Assembly (NCBI GenBank): GCA_963974215.1
Contig: CAXBBL010000007.1
Location: 213,761-277,760, forward strand
DNA length: 64,000 nucleotides
DNA from: Croceimicrobium sp963974215
Lineage (GTDB): Bacteria > Bacteroidota > Bacteroidia > Flavobacteriales > Schleiferiaceae
Direction of reading: 5' to 3'
Below, piece after piece: positions 35,373 through 44,398 of the stretch. Position 1 is the first letter of the stretch. Every line of letters starts with the position of its first letter. Both the position numbers and the translations under genes were made by a program. The notes below the pieces were generated by a model that did not search any database, had not been told where the DNA came from, and worked only from the letters and a program-made list of their open reading frames with translations.

Positions 35373-36824
35373 ATGTCCAACGTTCAGCTAAGACCATATC
35401 AGCGAAAAGGCATCCAAAAAATCTTTGATGCATGGAATCCTGAGAAGCTGAACCTTATGAATGTGCTCTTTCAAATGCCGACAGGTGCAGGGAAAACTAC
35501 TCTATTCTCTGAAATTGTACGAAAGGCTCATGTCAAGAAAAAGAAAGTTTTAATCGTTGTTCATAGAATTGAACTTGTGGAGCAAATTGCCGATAGACTG
35601 TCTCAATTTGGTGTGAATGCTGGTGTGATTTCCGCAAAGCTGAAATATTCTCCAGAGCATGATGTACAGGTAGCAACCATTCAAACATTATCAAGAAGAG
35701 AATATCCACCAGCAGATATAGTAATCATTGATGAATGCCACCACTCTAAAGCCAATACGTACAAAAAGCTTTGGGATCAATATCCTACCGCACGTTTCCT
35801 CGGAGTAACCGCCACACCTACCAGAATTAATGGTGAAGGTTTCGATGATTTATATGACATTTTAATACCACTTGGCACATTGTCTTTCTTTATTGAAAAC
35901 AAGTACCTGGTACCCATTAAGCATTTAGTTGGTAGCATTCCAGATTTAACAGCTGTGAAGACTAGAATGAAAGACTACGATATAGAAATGCTGCGAAATG
36001 TCATGCTTGATAACAGTCTCATGGCCAATTTGGTGGAGAGCTACAAGAAGTATGTAAACGGAAAAAAAACCATTGTATTTGCGGTTGACGTTGAGCACAG
36101 CAAGTCAATTGTAGAGCGCTATCAGGAAAATGGAATAAGAGCCGCTCATTTAGATGCTAAAACGCCAAAACCAGAAAGAACATCCATACTTGATAGCTTT
36201 AAGAAAGGCGAAATAACAATTCTAAGTAACGTAGACATTGTTTCGGAAGGTTTTGACGTACCAGATTGCGAAGCGGTTCAGCTCGCCAGACCCACGAAAT
36301 CACTTGTCCTGTATTTACAGCAGGTGGGCAGATGTATGCGAACATCCCCCAATAAAGAACATGGTTTTGTTTTGGATAATGCTGGTCTTTGGCTTGAACA
36401 TGGACTGAGTTACCTGGATAGAGATTGGACCTTGGAAGGAAAGAAAAAGAGAAAAAAAAGTACTCTAACTCAAATCAATGTAATTGGATTGGATGAAGAA
36501 GGTGTCATTCGTCAGATCACGAAACCGATTGAAGCCCAGGGGTTGGAATTGATGGAGCTAACCGAAGAACTGGAAAGACTTCTAATATTTGAATCTTTTC
36601 TACGCTTTGCCATATCTAAAGAGCATAAGTTGATTTCGGCCGTTTACAAGTACAGAGATTACCTGATCGAGAAAGGTATAGAAATGTCAGAAGTAGAATC
36701 AAAATACTGTGCAAACAGAATGAAAAAGCAAGGGGTGAACTATAAAAAAGGCTTCTGGTACAATATTAGGAAAGACATACGATACGCTATCAACAATAAA
36801 ACTAACATGACGAATTCAGAATAA
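35373..36824 (+). CDS. SF2 DEAD/DEAH-type helicase (RadD-like)
   Basis: The 483-residue protein is an SF2 helicase: LRPYQRKGIQ (motif Q-like), MPTGAGKTT (35-43, Walker A), DECHH (120-124, Walker B), TATPTRI (146-152), and in the second lobe VDIVSEGFDVPDC and the arginine-finger QQVGRCMRT. It resembles RadD/type III restriction helicases. The C-terminal 130 residues are helical and family-specific. Position behind Argonaute and DUF4238 suggests it unwinds or translocates on DNA for this system. A short copy of the Argonaute 3' end lies 12 bp after its stop. Confidence 0.9.
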   Translation: MSNVQLRPYQRKGIQKIFDAWNPEKLNLMNVLFQMPTGAGKTTLFSEIVRKAHVKKKKVLIVVHRIELVEQIADRLSQFGVNAGVISAKLKYSPEHDVQVATIQTLSRREYPPADIVIIDECHHSKANTYKKLWDQYPTARFLGVTATPTRINGEGFDDLYDILIPLGTLSFFIENKYLVPIKHLVGSIPDLTAVKTRMKDYDIEMLRNVMLDNSLMANLVESYKKYVNGKKTIVFAVDVEHSKSIVERYQENGIRAAHLDAKTPKPERTSILDSFKKGEITILSNVDIVSEGFDVPDCEAVQLARPTKSLVLYLQQVGRCMRTSPNKEHGFVLDNAGLWLEHGLSYLDRDWTLEGKKKRKKSTLTQINVIGLDEEGVIRQITKPIEAQGLELMELTEELERLLIFESFLRFAISKEHKLISAVYKYRDYLIEKGIEMSEVESKYCANRMKKQGVNYKKGFWYNIRKDIRYAINNKTNMTNSE

Positions 36825-36836
36825 ATGGAATACACT

Positions 36837-36859
36837 AAACGAATCTTTGGTTCTTATGA
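36837..36859 (+). pseudogene. Short copy of the Argonaute 3' terminus before the AraC/HMA gene
   Basis: The 23 bp differ from the 48890-48912 copy at one base and from the true Argonaute end at three. In frame they read TNLWFL followed by TGA, and the TGA overlaps the ATG of the AraC/HMA gene (ATGA). The codon before is TAA, so this is a scar and not an open frame. Confidence 0.65.
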
Positions 36860-37428
36860 AACAAAATGAACTATTATACATCAAAAACATGGTTTGTCCC
36901 CGCTGCATAATGGCAGTAAGGGACGAGCTCAACGAACTCGAAATTCAATTTCAGGATGTTCAATTAGGTCAGGTCATTCTTTCAGATCCTATTGACAACC
37001 AAAAACTCAAATCGCTTAGCAATCAATTGAATGCTTTAGGATTTGAGTTGCTCGAACCAGGAAAGTCAGTACTGATCTCTAAAATCAAAACCGTAATTAT
37101 TGAACAAATTCATCACGCGCAAGAACCCCTGTCCATCAACTTTTCTTCTTTAATTTCGGATAAACTGAACCATGAATACGCATACTTGAGCAGGCTATTC
37201 TCTTCTGTTGAAGGTATTACCATTGAGAAATTTATTGTCCTTCAAAAAATTGAAAAGGTTAAAGAGTATTTGATTTACAACCAAATGACCTTATCGGAGA
37301 TAGCCAATGAAATGAACTATAGCAGTGTAGCGCATCTTTCTTCTCAGTTCAAGAAAGAAACTGGAATGACCCCTACTCAATTCAAAAGTCAATCGAGTCA
37401 CCATAGAAAGCCCTTAGATAAGCTCTGA
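36856..37428 (+). CDS. AraC-type regulator with an HMA-like N-terminus
   Basis: The 190-residue protein has an N-terminal metal-associated-like fold (YIKNMVCPRCIMAVRDEL, CxxC at about residues 13-16) and a C-terminal AraC HTH (MTLSEIANEMNYSSVAHLSS and FKKETGMTPTQFKSQ). This family stands in front of copper/silver efflux genes in Bacteroidota elements and probably senses the metal through the CxxC. The start is MKQNELLY at 36856. It heads the copper module and starts exactly where the Argonaute-tail scar ends. Confidence 0.85.
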   Translation: MKQNELLYIKNMVCPRCIMAVRDELNELEIQFQDVQLGQVILSDPIDNQKLKSLSNQLNALGFELLEPGKSVLISKIKTVIIEQIHHAQEPLSINFSSLISDKLNHEYAYLSRLFSSVEGITIEKFIVLQKIEKVKEYLIYNQMTLSEIANEMNYSSVAHLSSQFKKETGMTPTQFKSQSSHHRKPLDKL

Positions 37429-37484
37429 GCACAATTTTATAAACCAAAGTCAAAATTCTGTAAAACATCCAATTTGCAATTTCG

Positions 37485-37492
37485 TATCTTTG
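37485..37492 (+). promoter_or_regulatory. -7 box in front of the copper operon
   Basis: TATCTTTG matches the Bacteroidota -7 consensus TAnnTTTG perfectly. No clear -33 TTTG is seen at the usual distance. If used, the message would start only a few bases upstream of the HYC_CC_PP coding region, so the real start of that protein may be the TTG at 37499. Confidence 0.35.
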
Positions 37493-37918
37493 AAAATCTT
37501 GAAAAAAGTATTTTCCATATCACTTGCCTTACTCATGTTGGTTTCCAACATTGGTTTCGCTATGAATACACATTTCTGTGGTGGTAAAGCGGTAGAGACT
37601 ACTTTTACCCTGGGCTTGGGAAATCCTAACTGCGGCATGGAAGATATGGAACAGGAATGTGAGTACATGCCATCTGAAGAAGAGCAGATTAAAGCTAAGC
37701 CTTGCTGTGAAAATCAGCATCAAGTCATTCAAACAGATGACATTGCAAAAACTCAGCCCTCTACATCTTTAGTTAATACTTTTTTCTTTGCTGCCTTTGT
37801 TCAGGTTTTTATTCAACCTTTGTTCTTTGCTGAAAAAGGGCAATCACCATATTCAGAATATCCCCCTCCCTTCTTTGAAAGAGACGTTCAAGTCCTTTTT
37901 CAAACCTTCTTGATTTAA
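37490..37918 (+). CDS. HYC_CC_PP family small exported protein
   Basis: The protein (up to 142 residues) has a signal peptide (KKVFSISLALLMLVSNIGFA), the HFCGGK motif, several cysteine pairs (NPNCGMEDM, KPCCENQHQ) and a C-terminal hydrophobic segment and YPPPFFERD, the usual PP end. This is the HYC_CC_PP family, which accompanies heavy-metal efflux genes in Bacteroidota; the His and Cys suggest metal binding. The start is a TTG at 37490, or at 37499. It lies directly upstream of cusA. Confidence 0.8.
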   Translation: MKILKKVFSISLALLMLVSNIGFAMNTHFCGGKAVETTFTLGLGNPNCGMEDMEQECEYMPSEEEQIKAKPCCENQHQVIQTDDIAKTQPSTSLVNTFFFAAFVQVFIQPLFFAEKGQSPYSEYPPPFFERDVQVLFQTFLI

Positions 37919-38021
37919 GCCATTAATACAATTTGAAGCTCTCGGTCAATAGATCGTTGAGCAATTTGGCATTTCCTGCCATTGAACACATTTTTTCTGT
38001 TCGAACAATATCAATTGTATT

Positions 38022-41000
38022 ATGCTTAATAGAATCATTAAATATTTCTTAGAGAACAAGTTAGTGACTGTTCTCATGCTCTTGGCTTTTATTGCTTGGG
38101 GTATCATCACCGCACCTTTTGGATGGCAGGTGGGCGCTCTTCCGTCCGACCCTGTACCCGTTGATGCCATACCTGATATTGGCGAAAACCAGCAAATCGT
38201 TTTTACACAATGGCAAGGCCGATCGCCACAAGACATTGAAGACCAGATTTCTTATCCTCTAACCACGTACTTGCTCGGTATACCTGGTGTAAAATCCATT
38301 CGCAGTTCCTCCATCTTTGGGTTCTCAAGCATTTATATCATCTTTTCAGAAGATGTAGAGTTCTATTGGTCACGCTCCCGTATCCTGGAAAAACTCAACT
38401 CCCTACCGTCAGGATTATTGCCTGATGCAGTGCAACCTGCCTTGGGGCCTGATGCTACCGCTTTAGGTCAAGTGTATTGGTACACCATCGAAGGAAGAGA
38501 CAAAAACGGCAACCCAACAGGTGGTTGGGACTTACACGAAATACGTACGGTTCAGGACTTCTATGTGAAGTATGGACTCAATGCAACAGAAGGCGTTTCG
38601 GAAGTTGCTTCCATTGGCGGTTTTGTACAGGAATACCAAATAGACGTAAATCCTGACGCATTGAAAGCCTATAACATCCCCTTGCATAAAGTCATGCAAG
38701 CGGTACAAAAATCCAATAAAGATGTAGGTGCTAAAACCATAGAAATCAACCAAGCTGAATATTTAGTTCGTGGTTTAGGCTATGTCAAGAAAGTAGAAGA
38801 CATAGAGAAGGCAGTAGTTGCCGTGCAGGACAATGTGCCTGTAAGAATCAAGGATATTGGCGTGGTTTCGCTCGGCCCTGCTACCCGCAGGGGCTTGCTG
38901 GACAAAGATGGCGCAGAAGTAGTAGGCGGAGTAGTTGTGGCACGCTATGGTGCCAACCCTTTGCAGGTCATCAACAATGTAAAAGAGAAAATAAAAGAAA
39001 TAGCACCTGGGCTTCCGCAGAAAATTTTAGCAGATGGCAGAGAATCTCAATTAACCATCGTGCCCTTCTACGACCGTTCGGAATTGATTTACGAAACCTT
39101 AGGCACGCTCGAAGAAGCCATTTCACTGCAAGTACTCATTACCATTTTAGTAGTGATTGTAATGGTGTATAATCTTAGAGCTTCTTTTCTCATTTCAAGC
39201 ATACTACCTATTGCTGTGCTTATGGTGTTTATCGCCATGCGTTACTTTGGAGTGGATGCCAACATCGTTGCGCTATCGGGTATTGCCATTGCCATTGGTA
39301 CCATGGTGGACTTGGGTGTCATATTATCCGAAAATATAATCAAACACATTGATGAAGCACCCCCTGAGCAGAAACTGATTACCACCGTTTACAATGGCGC
39401 TTCTGAAGTGGCTACAGCAATACTCACAGCGGTATCTACGACTATAGTGAGCTTTATCCCAGTTTTTACCATGCAAGCTGCCGAAGGAAAACTCTTCGGG
39501 CCTTTAGCCTTTACCAAAACCTTTGCCTTGATTGCTGCGCTGCTCGTGAGTCTGCTAATCATGCCTACCCTGGCACACTGGTTTTTCGGGTTCAAAATCA
39601 AGAACAATCTCCTCAAAAAGTACGGTAGCTACGCACTTGTCATCATTGGGGTAGTCGCACTTGCTTTTGGTCAGGTTTGCGGGGGAGTGATGCTATTTCT
39701 CTTTGGTGCAATAGGCATTCTCAAACAATTCTTAAATGCCAACAGCAAGAACTTTCCAAACCCCGTTCTCTTTTTATACCAATACGCAGAGTTAATCATC
39801 GTATTAATAGGCGTTACCTGGCTCTTGGCAAAATTCTGGTTACCACTGGGGGCATCAAAGTCTCTCCCCATCAACTTCGCATTTGTAGCCATTTTAGTAG
39901 CTGTAATCTTGGGCAGCTTCACCCTATTAGAATATCAATACAAAAGGATTTTGCATTGGTGCCTTGGTAATAAAACAAAGTTTCTTGTCATTCCTTCTTT
40001 GCTTATTCTGTTGGCTGCCAACATTTGGCTTGGTTTCAGCACCGTTTTCGGTTTTGTTTCCAAAGGATTCGAATCCGCAGGCTGGAACATCAACAAGACT
40101 CAAGTTTGGTCTGAATTGGCACATACCTTTCCAGGAATTGGCAAGGAGTTCATGCCTTCACTCGATGAAGGCAGTTTTCTACTCATGCCCACCTCCATGC
40201 CACACTCAGGTATGGAGTACAATCGAAGAGTGGTCGGGCAATTGGATATGTTGCTAACCAATATACCTGAAGTGGAATTGACGGTCGGTAAATTAGGACG
40301 GGTAGAATCTGCTCTTGACCCTGCTCCCATTTCGATGTACGAGAATATCATTAATTACAAATCCGAATACATTCTCAACAAAAAAGGGCATAGACAAAGG
40401 TTTAAAGTAGTTGATAACAATCGCTTCATCACCGTTTCGGGTGATACCCTGAGAAACCAAGAAGGTCTGAAACAGGGAATTGATGCCAGCGATTTAATTG
40501 CTGATGTTAATGGTAAATACTACCGTAATTGGCGTGAACACATTCAATCACCAGATGATATTTGGAATGAAATTATAAAAGTCACCAAGATTCCAGGGGT
40601 TACTTCAGCCCCTAAGCTTCAGCCTATAGAAACGCGGTTGGTAATGCTTCAAACGGGCATGCGTGCTCCTATGGGAATAAAAGTTTATGGCCCAGACCTG
40701 AGAACTATAGAAGACTTTGGCTTGCAGCTCGAAAGCATATTGAAAGAAGTGCCATCGGTAAAACGAGAAGCCGTCTTTGCCGACAGGATAGTGGGTAAAC
40801 CTTACCTACATCTAAATATAAATCGCGATGAAATTTCACGCTATGGGCTAAACATAGAAGATGTCCAACAGACCATCGAAACCGCTATTGGTGGTATGAA
40901 GATTACCTCAACGGTAGAAGGACGTGAGCGCTTTCCTGTCAGGGTGCGTTATCCGAGAGAACTAAGGGACGACCCTTCGACCCTTGGAAAAATTTTAATG

Positions 41001-41846
41001 GCAACACCTACAGGCGCCCAAATTCCACTCTCTCAAATAATTGATTTTAAATACATAAGGGGCCCACAAGCCATTAAAAGCGAAGAAACCTTTTTAGTAG
41101 GTTATGTTCTGTTCGATAAAATGGATGGTTTCTCTGAAGTTACTGTTGTAAACGATGCTCAACAGGCAATTCAAAACAAGATTGACTCAGGAGAATTGAC
41201 AGTTCCTTCAGGAGTGAGCTACAAATTTTCAGGAAGCTACGAAAATCAGGTTAGAGCAGAAAAACGGCTTTCCATCATCGTGCCATTGGTTCTGGGAATC
41301 GTTTTCTTAATTCTCTATTTTCAGTTCAAATCTGTATCCACATCCTTAATGGTGTTTACAGGTATTGCCATGGCCTTTAGTGGTGGTTTCATTATCCTTT
41401 GGTTGTACGGTCAAACATGGTTTGCCGACTTTGCCATATTCGGCACCAATTTCAGAGACCTATTCCAAATTCACACCATCAATCTCAGTGTAGCAGTTTG
41501 GGTTGGTTTTATTGCACTTTTTGGAATTGCTACAGATGATGGCGTTTTGATGGCCACTTATTTAGATCAGAGTTTTAAGCGAAACAAGACAGACCACCTT
41601 AAAGGTATTAGAGCAGCCACGGTAGAAGCAGGTCAGCGAAGGATAAAACCCGCTGTGATGACTTCTGCCACTACGATTATTGCCTTGCTGCCTATACTCA
41701 CTTCAACAGGCCGTGGGTCCGATATTATGATACCCATGGCAATACCAGCCTTTGGCGGGATGCTATTTGCAGCTATCACATATTTCATTGTTCCAGTGCT
41801 TTACTGTTGGAGAGAAGAACGCAAAATCAAAAAAGCTCAATCATGA
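38022..41846 (+). CDS. cusA: CusA/CzcA-type RND heavy-metal efflux pump
   Basis: The 1274-residue inner-membrane pump exports Cu(I)/Ag(I) or divalent metals with proton influx. Seen are the start MLNRIIKYFLENKLVTVLML, PVDAIPDIGENQQIVFT, IGTMVDLGVILSENI, and in the second half GIATDDGVLMATYLDQ and a Met-containing periplasmic area. It is about 230 residues longer than E. coli CusA; the extra sequence includes added membrane segments around residues 530-660 and a periplasmic insertion around 780-840, as in other Bacteroidota versions. Its stop overlaps the start of the TolC-like gene by 4 bp. Confidence 0.93.
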   Translation: MLNRIIKYFLENKLVTVLMLLAFIAWGIITAPFGWQVGALPSDPVPVDAIPDIGENQQIVFTQWQGRSPQDIEDQISYPLTTYLLGIPGVKSIRSSSIFGFSSIYIIFSEDVEFYWSRSRILEKLNSLPSGLLPDAVQPALGPDATALGQVYWYTIEGRDKNGNPTGGWDLHEIRTVQDFYVKYGLNATEGVSEVASIGGFVQEYQIDVNPDALKAYNIPLHKVMQAVQKSNKDVGAKTIEINQAEYLVRGLGYVKKVEDIEKAVVAVQDNVPVRIKDIGVVSLGPATRRGLLDKDGAEVVGGVVVARYGANPLQVINNVKEKIKEIAPGLPQKILADGRESQLTIVPFYDRSELIYETLGTLEEAISLQVLITILVVIVMVYNLRASFLISSILPIAVLMVFIAMRYFGVDANIVALSGIAIAIGTMVDLGVILSENIIKHIDEAPPEQKLITTVYNGASEVATAILTAVSTTIVSFIPVFTMQAAEGKLFGPLAFTKTFALIAALLVSLLIMPTLAHWFFGFKIKNNLLKKYGSYALVIIGVVALAFGQVCGGVMLFLFGAIGILKQFLNANSKNFPNPVLFLYQYAELIIVLIGVTWLLAKFWLPLGASKSLPINFAFVAILVAVILGSFTLLEYQYKRILHWCLGNKTKFLVIPSLLILLAANIWLGFSTVFGFVSKGFESAGWNINKTQVWSELAHTFPGIGKEFMPSLDEGSFLLMPTSMPHSGMEYNRRVVGQLDMLLTNIPEVELTVGKLGRVESALDPAPISMYENIINYKSEYILNKKGHRQRFKVVDNNRFITVSGDTLRNQEGLKQGIDASDLIADVNGKYYRNWREHIQSPDDIWNEIIKVTKIPGVTSAPKLQPIETRLVMLQTGMRAPMGIKVYGPDLRTIEDFGLQLESILKEVPSVKREAVFADRIVGKPYLHLNINRDEISRYGLNIEDVQQTIETAIGGMKITSTVEGRERFPVRVRYPRELRDDPSTLGKILMATPTGAQIPLSQIIDFKYIRGPQAIKSEETFLVGYVLFDKMDGFSEVTVVNDAQQAIQNKIDSGELTVPSGVSYKFSGSYENQVRAEKRLSIIVPLVLGIVFLILYFQFKSVSTSLMVFTGIAMAFSGGFIILWLYGQTWFADFAIFGTNFRDLFQIHTINLSVAVWVGFIALFGIATDDGVLMATYLDQSFKRNKTDHLKGIRAATVEAGQRRIKPAVMTSATTIIALLPILTSTGRGSDIMIPMAIPAFGGMLFAAITYFIVPVLYCWREERKIKKAQS

Positions 41847-43075
41847 AGAAATTTATCTTAATCATATTCATTGCCATGGGCTTTCACTTATCAGGAAATG
41901 CTCAAACACTAGAAGACTATTTCCAAACAGCCGCAGAAAACAACCCTGGGCTTTTGGCCAAATACAAAAACTTTGAAGCAGCAATGCAAAGGGTCACACA
42001 GGTGAGTACCTTACCTGATCCAAATTTGTCTTTTGGTTACTTCATCTCTCCTGTAGAAACGAGAGTGGGCCCTCAACAAGCCAGATTCTCTTTAACACAA
42101 ATGTTTCCCTGGTTTGGAACGCTAAGTGCCCAGAAAGATGCCGCTTCCCTGTTGGCGGAAGCGAAGTATCAGGAATTTCTGGATGCTCGAAACAAACTCT
42201 ATTATCAGGTAGCTGCCTCCTATTATCCGCTCTATGAACTAGAAAAGCTGATTTCGATTGAAGCAGAAAATCAACGCATCCTATCCTCATACAAAGAGAT
42301 TGCCACTGTCCAATTTCAAAACGATAAAGGGTCAATGGTAGATGTGTTACGAGTGGACATCATGCTAAAAGATGCAACCACTGACTTATCTATTCTTAAC
42401 CAAAAGAAAAAGCCTCTGGAAACCCGCTTTAATAAGCTTTTAAATCGAAATGAAAACGAATCCATAGAAATAATTGACACGCTTCTCTTAAAAGAAACCA
42501 CACAAGAATTTAGAAAGGATTCATTGTTGGTTGCAAATCCCTTGCTTGAAGAATTGAATCTAAAGGTTCAAGCAAGCCAAGCCCAAGAAAGAGCGGCAAT
42601 CAAGCAGGGATTGCCAAAGTTTGGTATTGGTTTGGATTATGTAATTGTAGGCGAACGTACTGACATGGCTCTGGAAGACAATGGTAAAGATGTATTAATG
42701 CCTATGGTCACCATGAGTCTACCCATTTTTCGTGGGAAATACAAAGCTGCCCAACAGGAAGCACAATTGATGCAGGAATCCTATGTGCTTCAAAAAGAAG
42801 AAGTGTCTAACCGTCTGATAAGTTCCTATGAAGTGATTTGGTTTGAGATTCAGAAACAGCTTGAACTCATTGAATTATTCGAAGAGCAAATTCAGGAATC
42901 AGAGCAATCCCTAAATCTGCTTTTCTCAGCCTACAGCAACTCGGGAAAAGAATTTGAAGAAGTCCTGCGGATGCAGCAGCAAATTTTAAAGTATCAACGA
43001 ATGAAAGCCACTGCCCTTTCGGATTATCATATCGCTTTAGCTGAATTGGACTACATAACCTCAAAAAACAAATAA
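41843..43075 (+). CDS. TolC-family outer-membrane efflux channel (CusC-like)
   Basis: The 410-residue protein starts at 41843 with a signal peptide (MKKFILIIFIAMGFHLSGNA) and has two OEP repeats, helical and of the coiled-coil type, for example LGLLAKYKNFEAA-like and QLELIELFEEQIQESEQSL. It forms the outer-membrane tunnel with CusA and CusB. The start inside the cusA stop (ATGA) shows coupling. A longer frame starting 36 bp earlier is rejected. Confidence 0.9.
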   Translation: MKKFILIIFIAMGFHLSGNAQTLEDYFQTAAENNPGLLAKYKNFEAAMQRVTQVSTLPDPNLSFGYFISPVETRVGPQQARFSLTQMFPWFGTLSAQKDAASLLAEAKYQEFLDARNKLYYQVAASYYPLYELEKLISIEAENQRILSSYKEIATVQFQNDKGSMVDVLRVDIMLKDATTDLSILNQKKKPLETRFNKLLNRNENESIEIIDTLLLKETTQEFRKDSLLVANPLLEELNLKVQASQAQERAAIKQGLPKFGIGLDYVIVGERTDMALEDNGKDVLMPMVTMSLPIFRGKYKAAQQEAQLMQESYVLQKEEVSNRLISSYEVIWFEIQKQLELIELFEEQIQESEQSLNLLFSAYSNSGKEFEEVLRMQQQILKYQRMKATALSDYHIALAELDYITSKNK

Positions 43076-43076
43076 G

Positions 43077-44393
43077 ATGAATCAAGAAGGCAAAAACGAC
43101 TATAAAAAAGGCAGTTTAAGTTTAGTTGGTTCTGTCGCCTTGGGCACAGGAGTAATGATTGGAGCAGGAATCTTTGCTCTTTTAGGCCAGGTTGCTGAGC
43201 TGTCAGGAACATGGTTTCCGTACATTTTTTTAGTAGGGGCATTAATTTCAGCATTCAGTGCATATTCCTACATCAAAGTTTCTAATGCCTATCCTTCAGC
43301 AGGTGGCATTGCCATGATCCTTCAAAAAGCTTACGGCAAATCCACTATTACCGCCTCTGCTGCTTTGCTTATGGCTTTATCAATGGTGATTAACGAAAGT
43401 CTTGTGGCCAGGACATTTGGCTCATATACGCTACAGCTTTTCGAAATAGAAAATGAAGCGGTCTGGGTTCCAGTTCTCGGTGTCGCCCTACTAATTGCAG
43501 CTTTTGTGATTAATATTTCTGGCAACAAGCTGATTGGAAGGTCGGCTCAAATAATGTCATTCATAAAAATCGCAGGGATTGTAATATTTGCTCTAGGTGC
43601 ACTTTGGGCGGTTGACTTCTCAATAGATGGACTAATTCCTGATTCATCTGAAAATACAGAATATTCCGCAGCTAGCTTTATCGGAGCCATTGCACTATCT
43701 ATTCTCGCCTACAAGGGTTTTACTACGATAACAAACAGCGGTGATGAGATTACTGAGCCAAAGAAAAATGTAGGCCGATCTATTATTATTTCATTGCTGA
43801 TTTGCACAGTGGTGTACTTTTTAGTGGCTTATGCGGTAAATTCAAGTCTTACCATTTCCGAAATAATAAAAGCGAAAGACTACTCACTGGCAGAAGCGGC
43901 AAAACCTGCCTTTGGCGATTTAGGATTATACTTCACAGTTGGCATTGCAATAGTGGCGACCATTTCAGGTGTAATTGCCAGCATCTTCGCTGTTTCAAGG
44001 ATGACGGCCATGCTCACGGAGATGAATCTGATTCCTCATAGTCATTTAGGAATGTCTGGTAGGATTCAAAAACACATGCTTGTCTATATAGCGGCAATTG
44101 CTATTCTCCTGACTGTTTTTTTCGACCTCTCCAGAATAGCTTCCATGGGTGCTATTTTTTACCTCGTCATGGATATGGCCATCCATTGGGGTGTATTTCG
44201 GAACTTGAGAAAGGATGTAAATGCCAAAGGCTATATCCTTATATCAGCCTTGCTTCTAGACCTTATAGTTTTATCTGGTTTTCTCTTTGTAAAGGGAAAA
44301 TCTGACCCTTTTATCATCATTGTATCAGTCGGGGCCATTATCTTGGTTACAATCGGGGAAAAATGGTTTCTCAACTCAAATAAAAAATCTTAA
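43077..44393 (+). CDS. APC-superfamily permease
   Basis: The 438-residue membrane protein has about twelve segments and the amino acid/polyamine/organocation permease start GSVALGTGVMIGAGIFALLG, with SAYSYIKVSNAYPSAGG and YKGFTTITNSGDEI typical of the cationic amino-acid transporter group. It starts one base after the TolC-like stop and ends 5 bp before copB, so it is embedded in the copper operon. It may move a metal ligand such as an amino acid, but the substrate is unknown. Confidence 0.88.
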   Translation: MNQEGKNDYKKGSLSLVGSVALGTGVMIGAGIFALLGQVAELSGTWFPYIFLVGALISAFSAYSYIKVSNAYPSAGGIAMILQKAYGKSTITASAALLMALSMVINESLVARTFGSYTLQLFEIENEAVWVPVLGVALLIAAFVINISGNKLIGRSAQIMSFIKIAGIVIFALGALWAVDFSIDGLIPDSSENTEYSAASFIGAIALSILAYKGFTTITNSGDEITEPKKNVGRSIIISLLICTVVYFLVAYAVNSSLTISEIIKAKDYSLAEAAKPAFGDLGLYFTVGIAIVATISGVIASIFAVSRMTAMLTEMNLIPHSHLGMSGRIQKHMLVYIAAIAILLTVFFDLSRIASMGAIFYLVMDMAIHWGVFRNLRKDVNAKGYILISALLLDLIVLSGFLFVKGKSDPFIIIVSVGAIILVTIGEKWFLNSNKKS

Positions 44394-44398
44394 GAAGT

